A stretch of DNA of 64,000 bases, taken from assembly GCA_958450365.1 (NCBI GenBank), contig CAUEEP010000737.1:1725501-1789500 (forward strand), written 5' to 3'. This document shows, in pieces, positions 1 through 12,344 of the stretch. The notes beneath the pieces were generated by a model. It was not told the DNA's origin. It did no database searches and was given only the letters and a program-made list of their open reading frames with translations. Positions within the stretch are counted from its first letter, which is position 1. Every line of letters begins with the position of its first letter. Both the position numbers and the translations under genes were made by a program. The DNA is from Mesorhabditis belari (Eukaryota > Nematoda > Chromadorea > Rhabditida > Rhabditidae).

Positions 1-396
1 AGTAATATTTGGTAGACAAATGTAAATTTCAGTCTGGACAAATGCATTTAATGCCACCAGACGTTCAGGAGCTTCCCGATAACTCTGCTGGCTGCCTTCA
101 GGTAAGCACATACAATTTCAAAAAAAAAACAAATGTTAAGGCTAAAGTGGCTCTGCGTTTTCCAAAGGACCAATAGAGAATGTTTCTCCCGCTTTTCTCA
201 AATTGTTCACGTCCCCCCCCCCCTTGAATCCCGACCAAGCAACACGATTTTTTAGTTCTTTTAGGAATAAACTGGAATCCTCTCGATCCGCTTAATCAGC
301 CTCATTGGTCTCATTCATTTTTTTACTCATTCAGATTGAAGTTTAGTGTATAAATTTAATAAATAATTTATTACGATTTTACGCCGTTATTGTCAA
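1..396. other. Left edge, no gene seen
   Basis: AT-rich DNA downstream of the zinc-finger gene. It has a short poly-C run near 213-222 and an AATAAA-like stretch near 356-366 on the plus strand. No coding exon, RNA gene or repeat family could be recognised here. Confidence 0.5.
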
Positions 397-3300
397 TTAT
401 TTGGAATCAATGTCTGAGATCGGTCCAAAGCATTTCTCGTAGATCAGATCGATCGCTTTCGTCATTTGACCCCGAATGTCCACTGGATTTCCGCCAAGAG
501 CTATGCTTTGTCTAAAATTAGCATAATAAAAGTTACGATTTACAACCTACAGTATCCCAGTACAGTATAATACTATACTGTGCCCGATATTTCGATAAAG
601 TACCCCAGGGATTGTGGCAATCAAAGTTCATATCGATTTCAAAAATCTTATTTTATTTGTTGCTTTGTGATTCATTTCTAACCCAGTTTGGATAAATATA
701 GTAAATTATATTCAGCGGAAATTATATGCAATTCGAGCCAGAGGAGCTCAACAGAACTACGTCAAGTTTTGGCTCATACCTATTATAGTACAGTATGCTC
801 ATACCTATTATACATAGTACAGTATCCAGTAGATTCAGTAGATGTACTGTAACTGTAATACTGTAGTAATAACCTTATGCAGTAATAGTTAAATGGACTA
901 TTAAACCAGACTCCAGAGTACAAGTACAGTTCGCTTGTTTTAGTTGTTGAAAATGTCAAGTCGTTTGTTGTACTCACTCGCATATGATCTTTGATTACAT
1001 TCGGCGCATAGGTGCTCCCAAAAGAGCAATGTGGGCACAGACAAACGAGTCGCTTGAAATGATGCTGGAGAACGTGACGTTCTCGATGAGTGATCTCAAC
1101 GAAGCCCACAAAGGAGACAACTCAGAATGATGGATTTGATAATAATGCTAAATAATGTTACAAAGTATGTTCGGTTTCCAATTGTAAGATTTAATTTTCT
1201 AATATCCAAAACCTACTTTGGACTGAATATCTTTTAATTTAGACACTTTAATTGATAAGCCCAGTTTTTTTCACTCACGTAGACGTCGGCCTTTTCGATC
1301 GTTTCGCAGCCGGCTCTTGCGTGATTTGAAGCGATTCGATTCGCTGAGTGCTCTAAGAAAAAAAGTATGCTAAAGATTTGAGCTCTAATTCAAATAGCTT
1401 TCATTTTTCCCATACAATAGAATCATTTTGAAACAATAGCAAGATCATTGTGTCACCTTTTCACTCGAGTTTCCCATTTCTTGTTCCTCTCCTGGATCAA
1501 TGATGTCAAACGGGAGTCCATCGTCGCCAATTTCTGCCCAAACCGCATTTTGACTTGATCCTAAATTCTGGATTATATAGGCCAGATCTTGTCCTAATTT
1601 TTGGCTAACCTTGTCTCGTTGCTGTGCGACAGGGATCAAATCCTCTGGCTTTACCCCATCAGCCGCCCAATCAATCAAATCCATCACTGTATCGACCACC
1701 TCTTTCTCATATCTAGCCAAAAGACGTTGATCACCGAAACACCTAGAATCATGGGGTTTAAACAACATTTTTATGTACTTTTCTAGAAACACACCCTTTC
1801 TGGCACGCTCAACTTCATTTTGTCACAAGATTTGAATAATTGAGTGCGCCAGAAGAACTACAATATAATAAAGAACTACAATATGATACTCACATGTAAG
1901 CGTAATCCATCATCACGTCGTTTAAACTGTTCTTCACTGTGATCGGCTTCAGCTAAATGATTTCCGTCAAAAAAGCACAATTTCAGTCAAGGTAAAGATT
2001 AAGATATATCAAAACACTGTAAGCAAGATCGCAATCTTGAAAGTGAGCTTTTTAGCTTTTTTGAAAGTGAGGTAGCTTTTTTGAAAGTGAACACATTTTG
2101 GAAAACGCTTCAGTTGATCATTTTTTCCACACTCACCCGGCTATAATGCATTTGCCACATATGAGCTCTTACATTTCCAGTAGCTGTAGTTCGAAGAGAA
2201 TTTACAATGAGGGCAACGGAAGAGTTTTCGTTGTAAATGGAATCTAGAATATAGAAATAAATGCATGAAAAGGCACCTTTTTCGAAATCGTAATCACATC
2301 ACCAGTTCGATCAGCTCTAATTTTCTATCATCGAGTGAGCCTTGTGATTCCTCATCGAATGATACAAAAATTGGGTTGATTAGATGTAAACTGGTGATTT
2401 GATTAGGGTAGTTTTCGAAAATGGGTGACTTTTAAAAAAAAACCCCACCTTCTTATATGCATTCTCCGGCATCCAGTCGGTATATTCTGTGCGCATAAGC
2501 GACAAAGCTCTGTGTTCCGAACGATTTGTGACACTTGCTAAAAAATATTCATTTAAAATCTAGTACATTTCCAGTTTAGATAGCAGACTTGATGCTAAAG
2601 TTCTTCTCAAAATCCGTACTGGTTCCAAAATTGGCGGTGAATCGGGCGGGTAATCCTCGTCGTCGACTTTCACCGTTTCCTCGTAACGTTCATTGTACCA
2701 GCGATATTCCGATGTGCAGGCTTCCTAAAAATTGCAATGTAATAAAAAGTATAATAGAAGAACGTAAATGTATAATAGTTTTAAGTCTACTGTTCACTTG
2801 AGCTGAAATTTTGACCGCAAAAACTTCTAGAGTCGCGATTTTGCTTTTAGGTTTTGAATAAAAGTATACTATAGATAAAGTTACAAAAATGAGTCATCAT
2901 TTGAGCTTTACATATACATAGAATATTTTATTTATGGTTATTTTTACTTTTATACTATAGATAACTCTTATTTCCGCATTTTAATCCCCACCTCTTCATA
3001 ATCACAAACATCCAGCTCCAGCGCCACTTCTTGATCGAAAGCCGTGCTCGTTGACGGGTAGATCTCTTCGTAGATTACCTAAGAAAAATATCAAGCTACT
3101 GTATTTTTAAAAAAACCTCTTCATTCCCAAAAGCTTGCTCCCGTTTGTCAAACGTTTGAGCGCGATTCTCGTAGACGACGTACACTTGCACAATGCGGGG
3201 ATCTCTAGAAAACTTCGAACTTGTGCTGTGTACCATCCTTGAGGATGGTACACAGCACAGCACGATCAACCCAACTATGCTAAATCGTTAAAAACTTGAA

Positions 3301-3609
3301 AATCTAATAGAATATTTTAAAAATATAAGCCTAATCCAAGTTTATTGCTAAAATTAGTAATTTTTTTCTCTGAAAAGATCGTTTCGATTCTTTTGGGTTC
3401 GCCCTGAAGGGTTCAGGAGTTTAAAATGAACTGGCTTAGGGATGTTTTTTTAAAAAATCTATTCAATTAAACTATCTAAATTTACAATATACTTGTAATT
3501 GTAACCAAATTTAGCTACTAAACAAGTGAAACTTACACCGAATACGTGGGAATCGCGTAATCGTGTTCCCAAAACCGACCCGCTCCGTCTCCACTTCATA
3601 CCAGGACAT
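397..3609 (-). CDS. C2H2-type zinc-finger protein, multi-exon
   Basis: Probable nuclear nucleic-acid-binding protein. Three zinc-finger-like units are visible on the minus strand. Near 2240-2150 CPHCKFSSNYSYW leads into HMWQMH; near 1120-1040 CLLC leads into HVLQHH; near 1045-978 CPHCSFGSTY is followed by KDHM. A basic patch KRSKRP (exon 1279-1352) could be a nuclear localisation signal. Well-supported exons are 397-511 (stop TAA at 397-399), 978-1120, 1279-1352, 1457-1742, about 1917-1975 and about 2140-2255. Acidic upstream exons lie near 2465-2525, 2590-2730, 3000-3090 and 3125-3206. Two fingers are whole only if a single-base frame break is allowed (near 2190, and in the GGG run near 1105). 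The start is unsettled: an ATG at about 3609 is the best candidate. The specific family is not recognised. Confidence 0.6.
3222..3259. repeat. Perfect 17-bp hairpin in an intron
   Basis: The arms at 3222-3238 and 3243-3259 are exact reverse complements with a 4-nt loop (TTGA). It lies just upstream (gene sense) of an exon of the zinc-finger gene. The function is unknown. It is too short for a conventional miRNA precursor. Confidence 0.75.
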
Positions 3610-3848
3610 GCGAAATGAAAACTAAATTTTAAATTAGGTTTTTAAAATCCAGTATTCCAAACAATGTACAAGTCTAATGTCTAAAAATGTTCAGAATTTT
3701 GTATTTGACATTTTTATCTTTTCAAGGCTTCTATTTCAGCAATTCAGCAAGTGAAAATGGTTTTTTTGACCAATGAGAAATTGTGTAATTCTGGAAATTT
3801 CATAAATATTTATTGAGCATTTAGAAATTTTCCGTTGCTTGTGAGATT

Positions 3849-6800
3849 TCAGTGCAACGTTTTGATGAACTCCTCGTAGACCTGAAAATGGATCATTTGA
3901 AGGAAAAATGGTGAAAACATGTCCCTGACAAGTCAAACTAAGTAACAAGTATCAAATTGTCTTTTAATTTTCGACAACATTTTGCATTTTGCCATAAAAT
4001 TTTCATATTTTTACACTTTACAGCCACAAATGAAGACTTTTGTGACAAAATACAAAGTGTGGTCGAAAATAGTAACAAATACCAACAATTCTAACCACAA
4101 ATACAATACTTTTAAACTCTAAAGTTCTTTAATTTAGGGTTTAAAATTGCTAGGTGATTCAAAACTTTCAAAAAGAATAGAACTTTTAAATTTAGCAATG
4201 CTAAGGATCGCATGATAGCGTTGTGCAGTAAAACTCTTATAACAAATTTCATAACAAAGTTACCAGTAGTGCTTTTAGTTTAAGAGTTTACCTCGAAAAT
4301 AATCGGAATATGCTCATCAGTCAATCCCCAATTGGTCACAAGTCTCACTCGATGATCGTCGAAAACCATGAACAACACTCTGCGCTCTTGGAAAAAGGAA
4401 ACCATCTGGAAGGAGAAAGTCGTAAAAAAATACACCGAAGCCAACGCTTTACTACTAACTATAGGATCTCAATAATTAAGGAGTACTAGCGGCAGTAAAT
4501 GCTACCGTTCACCGTTAACACTCCGGTTTATAAGTATCACTTGCATCCTGTTTCCCTCACCTGACTCGGTGTGACCCCATTCGCGCAACGAACCACCACA
4601 ATATTTGTCAATCCTTCTTCATTTGCGTGCAGGGCTTCTTTCAGATGATTCGGCGTTCGATCGTTGAAACCTTTGCCAGAATAGCCTGAAATTTGATAAT
4701 TGAGAGTTGAGTTGCGCTTTATCTATTAATTATTAATCTATAAAGCTATTAACCTATTAATCTAACTAATCTTATGAATCTATAAAGAGTAGTCTAATAT
4801 GGTTTTACTAATCTATTACCATTCTAGGATGCAGCATCAGGTTTGTAAGCAAGTCAGGTCAAGTCAGATCCAGGCCTGAAGTAAAGTAAAGCCGGCAAGG
4901 GATTGGCCATTGGCTGACCTGCAGCAAAGCCAGCCAAAATGTGCCTTTGGTACAGCCGTGACCTTGCTTGACCCGGAAAAATGCCTTTTGATCAACCCTG
5001 GCCCAGATATTGTAAAGAAAATGGTAAACTAACCGCATTTTTGTTATCCCGTGTCACCGTCTTGATAGCATGATCGAGGGAATACATGGCGGCTGCGGCC
5101 AGGATTCCCGCTTGACGCCATCCACCACCGACAGCCTGGAAAGTGTTGAAGGTTACTGATTCTTTAGATAAACAGCTTATAAGTCCGATTTTGATAATCT
5201 CCAACAATTGTAGCTATTTCAAAATCAAATTCCACTAATAGTTTGAACGAAACTAACTTTTCTCTTGTGTCGAACGAGATCGATGAATTTCTTCTCCCCA
5301 ACAACAATCGAACCGACTGGAGATCCCAAACCCTTTGAGAAGCACATTTGAATTGAGTCCACATAGCTAAACGTAATTAGTTTGAATAAAAAGATAATAT
5401 TAGGTTGAGGAAAAAGTAATGTCGGTTTTGAATTCCCGTTGTTGGCAATTCTCCAGTTCTTTGCTTATGCGATTTTTTCAAATAGATATCAGCTAGACAC
5501 TCTTTACTTTCATATTATATTTAACTTTTACAAATTTTTACAAATTTAACAATATTTTCAGGTACAAAATGCAAGACGAACTTTGTGGTATGATTTTAAA
5601 CAAGGGAAATCCGCGGCTGAATCGCATCGGACAATCATTGAAGTTTTTGGGGAAAACAGCATTAGCGAAAGACAATGCCAAAGATGGTTTCAGCGGTTCA
5701 AAGATGGAAATGAAAGTCTCCAAGACGAGGAACCGTCTGGACGACCCCAGGAGATTTCAGATGAGACATTGTTTGATGCCATTGAAATCAATCCAACCAT
5801 TACCACTTGTGAGTCAGCGGACACATTTGGGATGGACCAAAAAACAATCGACAACCACTTGCATCAATTAGGAAAAACAATTCACTGCGGAATATGGGTT
5901 CCTCATGAACTGACTCAAGGCAATAAAACAACTCGTGTTATCGTTAGCTCTACTCTGCTTCAAAAAGGCAAATCTCATGATTTTTGGGGAAGAATTCTAA
6001 CATCTGACGAAACATGGATTCAATATGAGAATGTGAAGCGCAAAAATCAGTGGCTTTCTCTTGGTCAACCCCCACAACTAACTTCAAAGCCCGGTATTCA
6101 TGGAAAGAAACTTATGCTTTGCTGTTGGTGGAATCCAAAAGGTTTGGAGTGTTATGAGTTGTTGAATCCGGGTGAAACTGTCACTACTGATCTTTATTCA
6201 AAACAGTTGATGAGAGTTAACGAGGCTTTAAAGAAATTGAGCGTTGAAACATCAAAGTGCCATTTTTGCATGATAATGCAAAACCTCACGCTGCAAAAAT
6301 CGACGAGCTTGGTTGGAAACTTCTGCCCCACGCACCTTATAGTCCGGACCTGGGCCCATCAGATTATTTTTTGTTTTGGTCGTTGAAGAGTTTTCTTATG
6401 GGCGAAAAGTTTGAGAATCATGCACAGATCAAAAAAGCAGTCGACACTTATTTTGGCTCGAAAACTCCTCATTTTTTTTGAGGATTGGATCAGGGACTTG
6501 CGACGAAGATGGGAACAAGTCATCAATAATAATGGAGAATATCTCATTGATTGATCTGCGTTTGTCTATGTTTTTAGCAATAAACAATTTTGTGACAAAA
6601 ACCGACATTACTTTTTCCTCAGCCTAATATTAATGTATAAAACGAAAATATTAGTGTTATTTGTTACCTCGCAATCTCTGAGACATCCATTCCTGTGGCA
6701 ACGGCCGCATTGTAGACTCTCGCTCCATCTAAGTGAACCTTCAATTTGTGATGATCGGCCAGCTCGCGAACAGATCTGGAAAAAAAAGTGCTTGATGCAT

Positions 6801-9055
6801 AGAAAACAACTAGCAGTCGAATCTAGTTAGTAAACGGAAGAAAATAAATCTACTTAGTCCTCGTACTTATCTACTTACTATCTATCTATCTATCTATCTA
6901 CTTAATCATAGTGTCCTCGCGAGTAAATAATTACTCGAGTAAAACTTGCATGAGTAATTTTTACTCGATTAATCGACCTTTTTCGCCGAGTAACTACGAG
7001 TCAATCCTCTTTACCCGTCGAGTAAATTGAATACCTTTACATTTGACGGGAATTTGCCACTAAATCAGTTAAACGGCTGAATATCTTTAAAAGAAAACGT
7101 TTATAAATCAGCGCTCGTGATTTTTTTCAAGCCAATTTTTGGGGGTGGGACAAATGAGACCTTTTTTTGCGCACCTGGACATTTGCGCACCTTTTTTTTG
7201 CTGGAAAAGGCCTTAGGAAAGGTCGTAGAGCTTCAAAAATATTTCCATATAAGGGAATCGTATGCGTAGATTCCGAATTTCGACAAATCAGACCTCGCTA
7301 ACACGTCAAATTTGGGCTAAAAAGCAAAAACTGCGGAAAAGCGTTAAGTTGCGTAGTTTTTGCCTTTTAGCCCAAATTTGACTGTCAGCGAGGTCTGATT
7401 TGTCGAAATTCGGAATCTACGCATACGATTCCCTTAAATGAAACTATTTTTGAAGCTCTACGACTTTTCCTAAGGCCTTTTCCAGCAAAAAAAAAGGTGC
7501 GCAAAAAAAGGTCGCATTTGTCCCACCCCCAATTTCCAATTTTTGCAATTTTCGCCAAAAGTCGCCCCAAATGCTGGTATTTTTCCTGAGTGATATTCGA
7601 TAATTTTTCAAGAAACTAAATCCCAATATCGATTTAAAATTAGATTAAATCTAAATCCGGTTAACTAGACTGACAAAAAAAAGCCATGATTTGAGAAAAA
7701 CGGATTGATGTTTCACATTTTACTGATTTCCCAACCTGAGGTACTCTCTCGATAACGCTTTCCCGCCGGCCCAATTGTGAGTATTCTCAAGGCAGATAAG
7801 TTTCGTCGTTGGTAGATGCGAATCTCCGCCACGAATCGACGCCTCAATCTCTTTCAACGGCAACGTTCCATCGTTCGCAATCTCTACCGTCATTGCACTG
7901 ACTCCTGGAATTTTTTGGATTGGCTAAAGTACGCCAAAGTGAAAGAAATTCAGTGTTTATTATGAAAAATCTCTGAACTCACCCCCAAATTGAGCATAAT
8001 TTCCTTGTTCCCATCGATGAATATGCGATTGTTTCCCAACAATAATCTCTTCTCCACGTTGACAATGCGAAAGAACGGCAAGAAGATTGCCCATTGTGCC
8101 CGAACAGACAAAAATACCAGCTTCTTTCTTGAAGAGTTTAGCGCATCTAGAATTTTTCGTTAATTTATTTGGATATCTAGACATATCTAGAATATCTAGA
8201 ATTCAAATAGATTTAAGTTTATCAGCTAAATAATAGCTTATTAGCTATTATTTTCAATGGATAACCTTTCTTCTAAAGCATTGATTGTCGGATCTTCTCC
8301 ATAAACATCATCACCGACGATTGAATTGGCCATGATCTAGAAATAAATTCTTTTAAAAATCTCAATCATTTTGCATTAATTGGATTTAAACTTAAAAGAT
8401 TTGAATGAAATTTTTCAAATCTATTAAAAAAATTTAAATCTCTTTCTTTCTTTCTTCTTCCTTTCTTCTTTATTGTGTTTCCTATTTCTTCTTGGGGGAA
8501 AGAAGGCATCGATAGCTCAATGGCTTCGTGCCCCTCTTTCTTTTCTTCTCCTAGAGCATCTCTCAATGGTAGAGCATCAAACAGAAAGTTGAGGGTTCAA
8601 TTCCTATTCAATCCCGTCTTTACCGTTCATTTCTTTACTTTATTATTGCTAACGCTAAATTTCTTACAAGTCTAGCTTCATATTTCGGTGCACAGATCAC
8701 TTTTACCGGTTTTAATCTAAATTCTAGTACTTTCTCTACTTCCTAGTACTTCCCTAGTACTAGTTCCTTGTAAGTTTAGCTAAAATACTCAAGAAAGGGT
8801 TTCTATTTTTGTGCATACTTTTAAAGATAAAATATTGCCGATAGAGATTTAAAAAATTGACTACCTAATTATAAGATTACTACTAATCTCTATTATTGTA
8901 CTACAAAAAAAGTAATGTACTATTGTACTATTGTACTATTTATTTTATTACAATACCTGTCTCATTTCGGGTGTCGGCCTTGTGACGGTGTCTGATCGAA
9001 GATCGATACATTCATCGCAATTCTCCACTTTTGATGAATACGATACAGAAGGCAT
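3849..9055 (-). CDS. L-threonine aldolase (PLP-dependent), 10 exons
   Basis: Cleaves L-threonine or allo-threonine to glycine and acetaldehyde in the cytosol; the enzyme is a fold-type I PLP protein. Exons on the minus strand: 8957-9055, 8266-8336, 7983-8146, 7736-7904, 6668-6775, 5258-5366, 5030-5135, 4561-4685, 4292-4405 and 3849-3881. They join to about 365 aa with no frame break, the usual family length. Diagnostic segments are [14 protein letters not shown] near the N terminus, [69 protein letters not shown], the PLP-lysine segment [10 protein letters not shown], and [13 protein letters not shown]. The start ATG at 9055 sits just before the conserved N terminus. The donor of exon 7 (GTTTAC) was chosen by phase. 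Intron 5 hosts a mariner; the intron between exons 4 and 5 hosts a hAT-type MITE. Neither disrupts coding sequence. Confidence 0.93.
5400..6627 (+). mobile_element. mariner element A, 1228 bp, TA-flanked
   Basis: Inverted ends are TTAGGTTGAGGAAAAAGTAA on the left and the same with one change (TTAGGCTGAGG) on the right, extending to about 30 bp. Each end is flanked by TA (5398-5399 and 6628-6629). It contains a mariner transposase reading frame on the plus strand and lies inside an intron of the threonine aldolase gene, in the opposite orientation. Confidence 0.93.
5583..6554 (+). pseudogene. mariner transposase, frameshifted
   Basis: The N-terminal part has the mariner HTH ([15 protein letters not shown], then [20 protein letters not shown]). 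The DDE/D catalytic core follows with [21 protein letters not shown] and [13 protein letters not shown], as in D,D34D mariners. The frame breaks near 6250, just before the second aspartate block, and again in a run of eight T near 6473-6480. The last part, ending in NNNGEYLID, closes at 6554. No ATG opens the N-terminal frame cleanly; a TTTTCAG acceptor at 5555-5561 may mark an upstream intron or a lost start. As written it would not make a full enzyme. Confidence 0.85.
7141..7530. mobile_element. Snapback hAT-type MITE, copy 1 (390 bp)
   Basis: Almost the whole element is one long inverted repeat. It begins GGGGGTGGGACAAATGAGAC and ends with the complement GTCGCATTTGTCCCACCCCC; the arms match through GCGCACC blocks, GGAATCGTATGCGTAGATTC and GCCCAAATTTGA. 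A close relative lies at 31896-32277, and 43265-43650 has the same ends. The displaced aldolase-intron copy near 36850 lacks this insertion. The left flank ends CCAATTTTT, and the same string recurs 5 bp beyond the right end, so the target duplication is blurred here. Confidence 0.85.
8554..8620 (+). other. tRNA-like sequence, degenerate
   Basis: CTCTCAATGGTAGAGCA resembles a tRNA D arm (A box) and GGGTTCAATTCC a T arm (B box), with a short possible anticodon stem between. The acceptor stem does not close. A partial second copy of the A-box-like part is just upstream near 8510. Probably a decayed tRNA-derived sequence inside an intron of the aldolase gene. Confidence 0.25.
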
Positions 9056-9539
9056 TGTTGTGTGAAGAAAATAGGCTAAATCTAGATATATATATATATC
9101 CTTTTTTTTAATTTATTAACTTTGAACTCGATTAGCAAAAATTTTAGCTGAGAATCGGAGGTGATATTTCGCGAGAATTTTTAGCATTGGAATGCGACTT
9201 GAGTTGGAAGTCAATCAAAAAAAAGTTGTAGACTTTATTCAGTAAGATTTGTAGAAAAGCTAAAAGAAAATAGCAAAATATTGAAATTTTTTGATCAAAA
9301 TTCGGTATGATAACAAGGAAATGGATTGAATCGAGAAAAATTGCTATAATTTTCTTTTCAAGGTCAACTTTGATAAAATGATGTAGAAGGTGTAAAAAAT
9401 TTATAAAGTTTAATAGATTTTTCGGAATAGAAAATTCTAGAGATCACCTGAGAATTCCCGCTGGGTTCTTGAAATTATACTTGCCAGTTTTTGTCTTTTT
9501 TATCAAAAGAAATGCCATTGGCTTCCGATTGATAAGATT

Positions 9540-9672
9540 GGAAAAAGAAAAGAAAAGAAAGGAAAGGAAAGGAAGGAAAAGAAAAGAAAGAAAAAGAAAA
9601 GAAAAGAAAGGAAAGGAAAAGAAAAAGAAAAGAAAAGAAAGGAAAAGAAAAGAAAGGCAAAGAAAAGAAAAT
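9540..9672. repeat. Polypurine (GAAAA/GGAAA) microsatellite
   Basis: About 130 bp of A and G only in the plus strand, built from GAAAA and GGAAA units. Open frames on both strands here (lysine-rich or phenylalanine/serine-rich) are composition artefacts. Confidence 0.95.
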
Positions 9673-9683
9673 TGTTGAAAATA

Positions 9684-9922
9684 GAGTGTGTTCCTTTCGA
9701 CTCACGTGTTTTCTAAAATGAACCTATTTGAGAAAACCACCGTAGTCAAACTGCCAATTTACATCCAATCAGCTCAATTTTGGTATCATTTGATGAGGAA
9801 TTACAAGGTTCAGCCAATGATTTAAAAATTGGATTGATCTGATGAAAACTAACGGTTTGACTACGGTACTTTTCTCAAATAGGTGCATTTTAGAAAACGC
9901 ATTAGTCGAGAGGAACACACTC
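9684..9922. mobile_element. MITE with TA duplication, 239 bp
   Basis: The two arms (about 68 bp each) are inverted copies beginning GAGTGTGTTCCTTTCGACT and ending AGTCGAGAGGAACACACTC, with a TA on each side. The arms include TTTGAGAAAA and ACTACGGTA-type motifs. Related but decayed copies occur near 2320-2430, near 40710-40885 and as a right end at 46013-46080. Confidence 0.85.
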
Positions 9923-10481
9923 TAGTTGGAAATCTATGCTTATCCCCACAAATTTCTTTGACCGTGTTTTCTAAACCGTGCCCTTTTGTATTTTTGTCGT
10001 GACATCTAAAGGAGCGTTGTGTAGTCGTTAAATTATCATTTTATTTCTCACAACGTTTTTGCCTAGCTTCTATTCCAGCTAGCAACTATTCCAAGTTTTA
10101 CTATTTGAATAAACCTAACTGTTATACTATCCTCTATGAATTAAATATCAATTGGATCTATTAAACGAAATCTATTACACAACGGACGCCGCAAAGGGTA
10201 CAACAAAAAGAAAATAGATTTAGAATGTTTTATTGGGATTTATGAAGAATTTAGTGAAAATGGGGACTTTTTAGGGATATGATAACGGTTTGAGTTGAAA
10301 AATTCGCGTTTAACAAGTTGAAAGCTATTTACAATTAGTAAAATGATTGGATTGGAATGATCAAAATTATTGAGAATTTGATTTGAAAATTTTTAAAAGT
10401 AAATAAAAGAATATTTTGTAAAGCTACATTGTGTAGAGCTTTTGTTGGTCATACTCATTTTTGTTTGACAAAAAGAATTTC

Positions 10482-10541
10482 CCTTTAGTCTAAGCCTCTG
10501 ATCTTGAGAATCCTTTAGTCTAAACCTCTGATATTGAGAAT
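10482..10541. repeat. 30-bp direct repeat, two units
   Basis: CCTTTAGTCTAAGCCTCTG and its neighbouring bases are repeated at 10482-10511 and 10512-10541 with two differences. It lies in the intergenic region between the aldolase and the coiled-coil gene; no function is apparent. Confidence 0.8.
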
Positions 10542-11000
10542 TCTTGTAAAACTTTTTCATCGAAGTTTTTAATTTTCCAGGTAAGAAAAGCTCTTTGATC
10601 AATATATAAAAGAAAATTAGAGGCTATAAAGAGGTTGAAAGGTTGACTTTAAGTTGCTCAAATTCCAGCAATAAATAGCTGCTATTTGGGTGACAAAATT
10701 GTGTTTATTGTAGTGTTTGGGCAAAGATTCCGATTTCTCATTAATGGGAAGTACAAAAGGTCAATTTTGAAATGATAAGAGATGGCTTTCTCACCTTTTT
10801 TCTCATCACAGACATGGATGCTTTGGGTGCAATAAAAAAGGCTGCGGGACACTAAAATCGAATTTTTTAAGGAATTATCACCATTTTTTTTTGAAGATAC
10901 TGTCAACTTTTAGAATCATTTTTCTCTTATTACAGTATCCAACTGAATATCTTTATAAAGAGAATATCTTTAAAATCTTTAAATATCTTTAAAAAGAGGA

Positions 11001-11882
11001 AACTATTGTAACTTCAGGCAAAGAAAAGGTTACGGTAGTGATTATTCTGCTTAATTTTAATCCAGCTGAATATCTTTATAAAGATTGAGACATAAAACGA
11101 AACTTTAATTGAGAAAACTACCGTAATCTCATTCAATGATTAATTGATCGAAGACTTTTTAGGGAGATAGGGTAACGGCTTGAGTTGAAAAATTCACGAA
11201 TTGAATGAGATTGAATCAATGAATCAATGAATCAATGAATCAAGAAATCAAGAAATCAATGAATCAAGGAATCAAGGAATCAAGGAATCAAGGAATCAAT
11301 GAATCAATGAATCAAGGAATCAATGAATCAAGGAATCAAGGAATCAATGAATCAGTGAATCAGTGAATCAATGAATCAATGAATCAAGGAATCAATGAAT
11401 CAATGAATCAAGGAATCAAGGAATCAAGGAATCAATGAATCAGTGAATCAGTGAATCAATGAATCAATGAATCAAGGAATCAAGGAATCAAGGAATCAAT
11501 GAATCAGTGAATCAGTGAATCAATGAATCAATGAATCAAGGAATCAAGGAATCAAGGAATCAATGAATCAGTGAATCAATGAATCAATGAATCAAGGAAT
11601 CAAGGAATCAAGGAATCAATGAATCAGTGAATCAGTGAATCAATGAATCAATGAATCAAGGAATCAAGGAATCAAGGAATCAATGAATCAGTGAATCAAT
11701 GAATCAATGAATCAATGAATCAATGAATCAAGAAATCATTGAATGAGATTACGGTAGTTTTCTCAATTAAAGTTTCCTTTTATATCTCAATCTTTATAAA
11801 GATATTCAGCTGGATTAAAATTAAGCAGAATAATCACTACCGTAACTTTTTCTTTGCCTGAAGAAAAGGTTACAATAGTTTT
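11001..11882. mobile_element. Foldback element with minisatellite loop
   Basis: The left arm (about 11001-11142) and right arm (about 11734-11882) are inverted copies sharing blocks such as AAGAAAAGGTTACGGTAGT, AATTTTAATCCAGCTGAATA and TCTCATTCAATGATT. The space between the arms is filled by the 8-bp minisatellite described next. The sides carry CTACCGTAA-type motifs like other MITEs in the window. No transposase is present. Confidence 0.8.
11213..11733. repeat. GAATCAAT minisatellite with higher-order units
   Basis: About 65 tandem 8-mers of the types GAATCAAT, GAATCAAG, GAATCAGT and AAATCAAG. From about 11340 the types follow a 64-bp higher-order order (AAT, AGT, AGT, AAT, AAT, AAG, AAG, AAG endings), with some 56-bp units that lack one AGT-type monomer. 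The array sits between the arms of the foldback element. Confidence 0.93.
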
Positions 11883-12344
11883 CTAAATTAGTCACTTTTT
11901 CGAAACAGCAAAGAACTCACTCTATTTTAGAACCTTTTCATCTTACTACGGTATTATCGGATTAAGATATGAAGCCTTGAATCACACCGTGCTTTAATAG
12001 TTTCTTTATTTTTAAATATTTTATTCAACAACAATGAAAGAGAGATTAGAGTATGAGTAGCTAATTGATGGAAAAGAACAGAAATTTGCATTTATGTGCA
12101 TTTTAGGAAAGAGTACCAGTGGAAATTGAGACTAATTTGGAGTGTGAAGGCGAAGAGGATACAGGAAAGATGTACATGGCTTAGAAAACATAATCAAAGA
12201 CTGTAACTTTACTGTAACTTTTGGTGGTCATTTTTGCATTTAAATGTAAAGTTACAAATACCAAAAAGTGTTAGAACATTAGAACAAATATTTGAGGAGC
12301 TGCTTGGGTGGTAAGTAAATGAATAGCTATAGGAGAAAAGATAT

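Noticed and set aside
9469..9705. Open frames on both strands, lysine-rich or Phe/Ser-rich
   Set aside because: They lie on a polypurine microsatellite; composition alone keeps the frames open.
11213..11733. Regular 8-bp repeats, possible CRISPR-like array
   Set aside because: No unique spacers, direct tandem units only, and the genome is eukaryotic.
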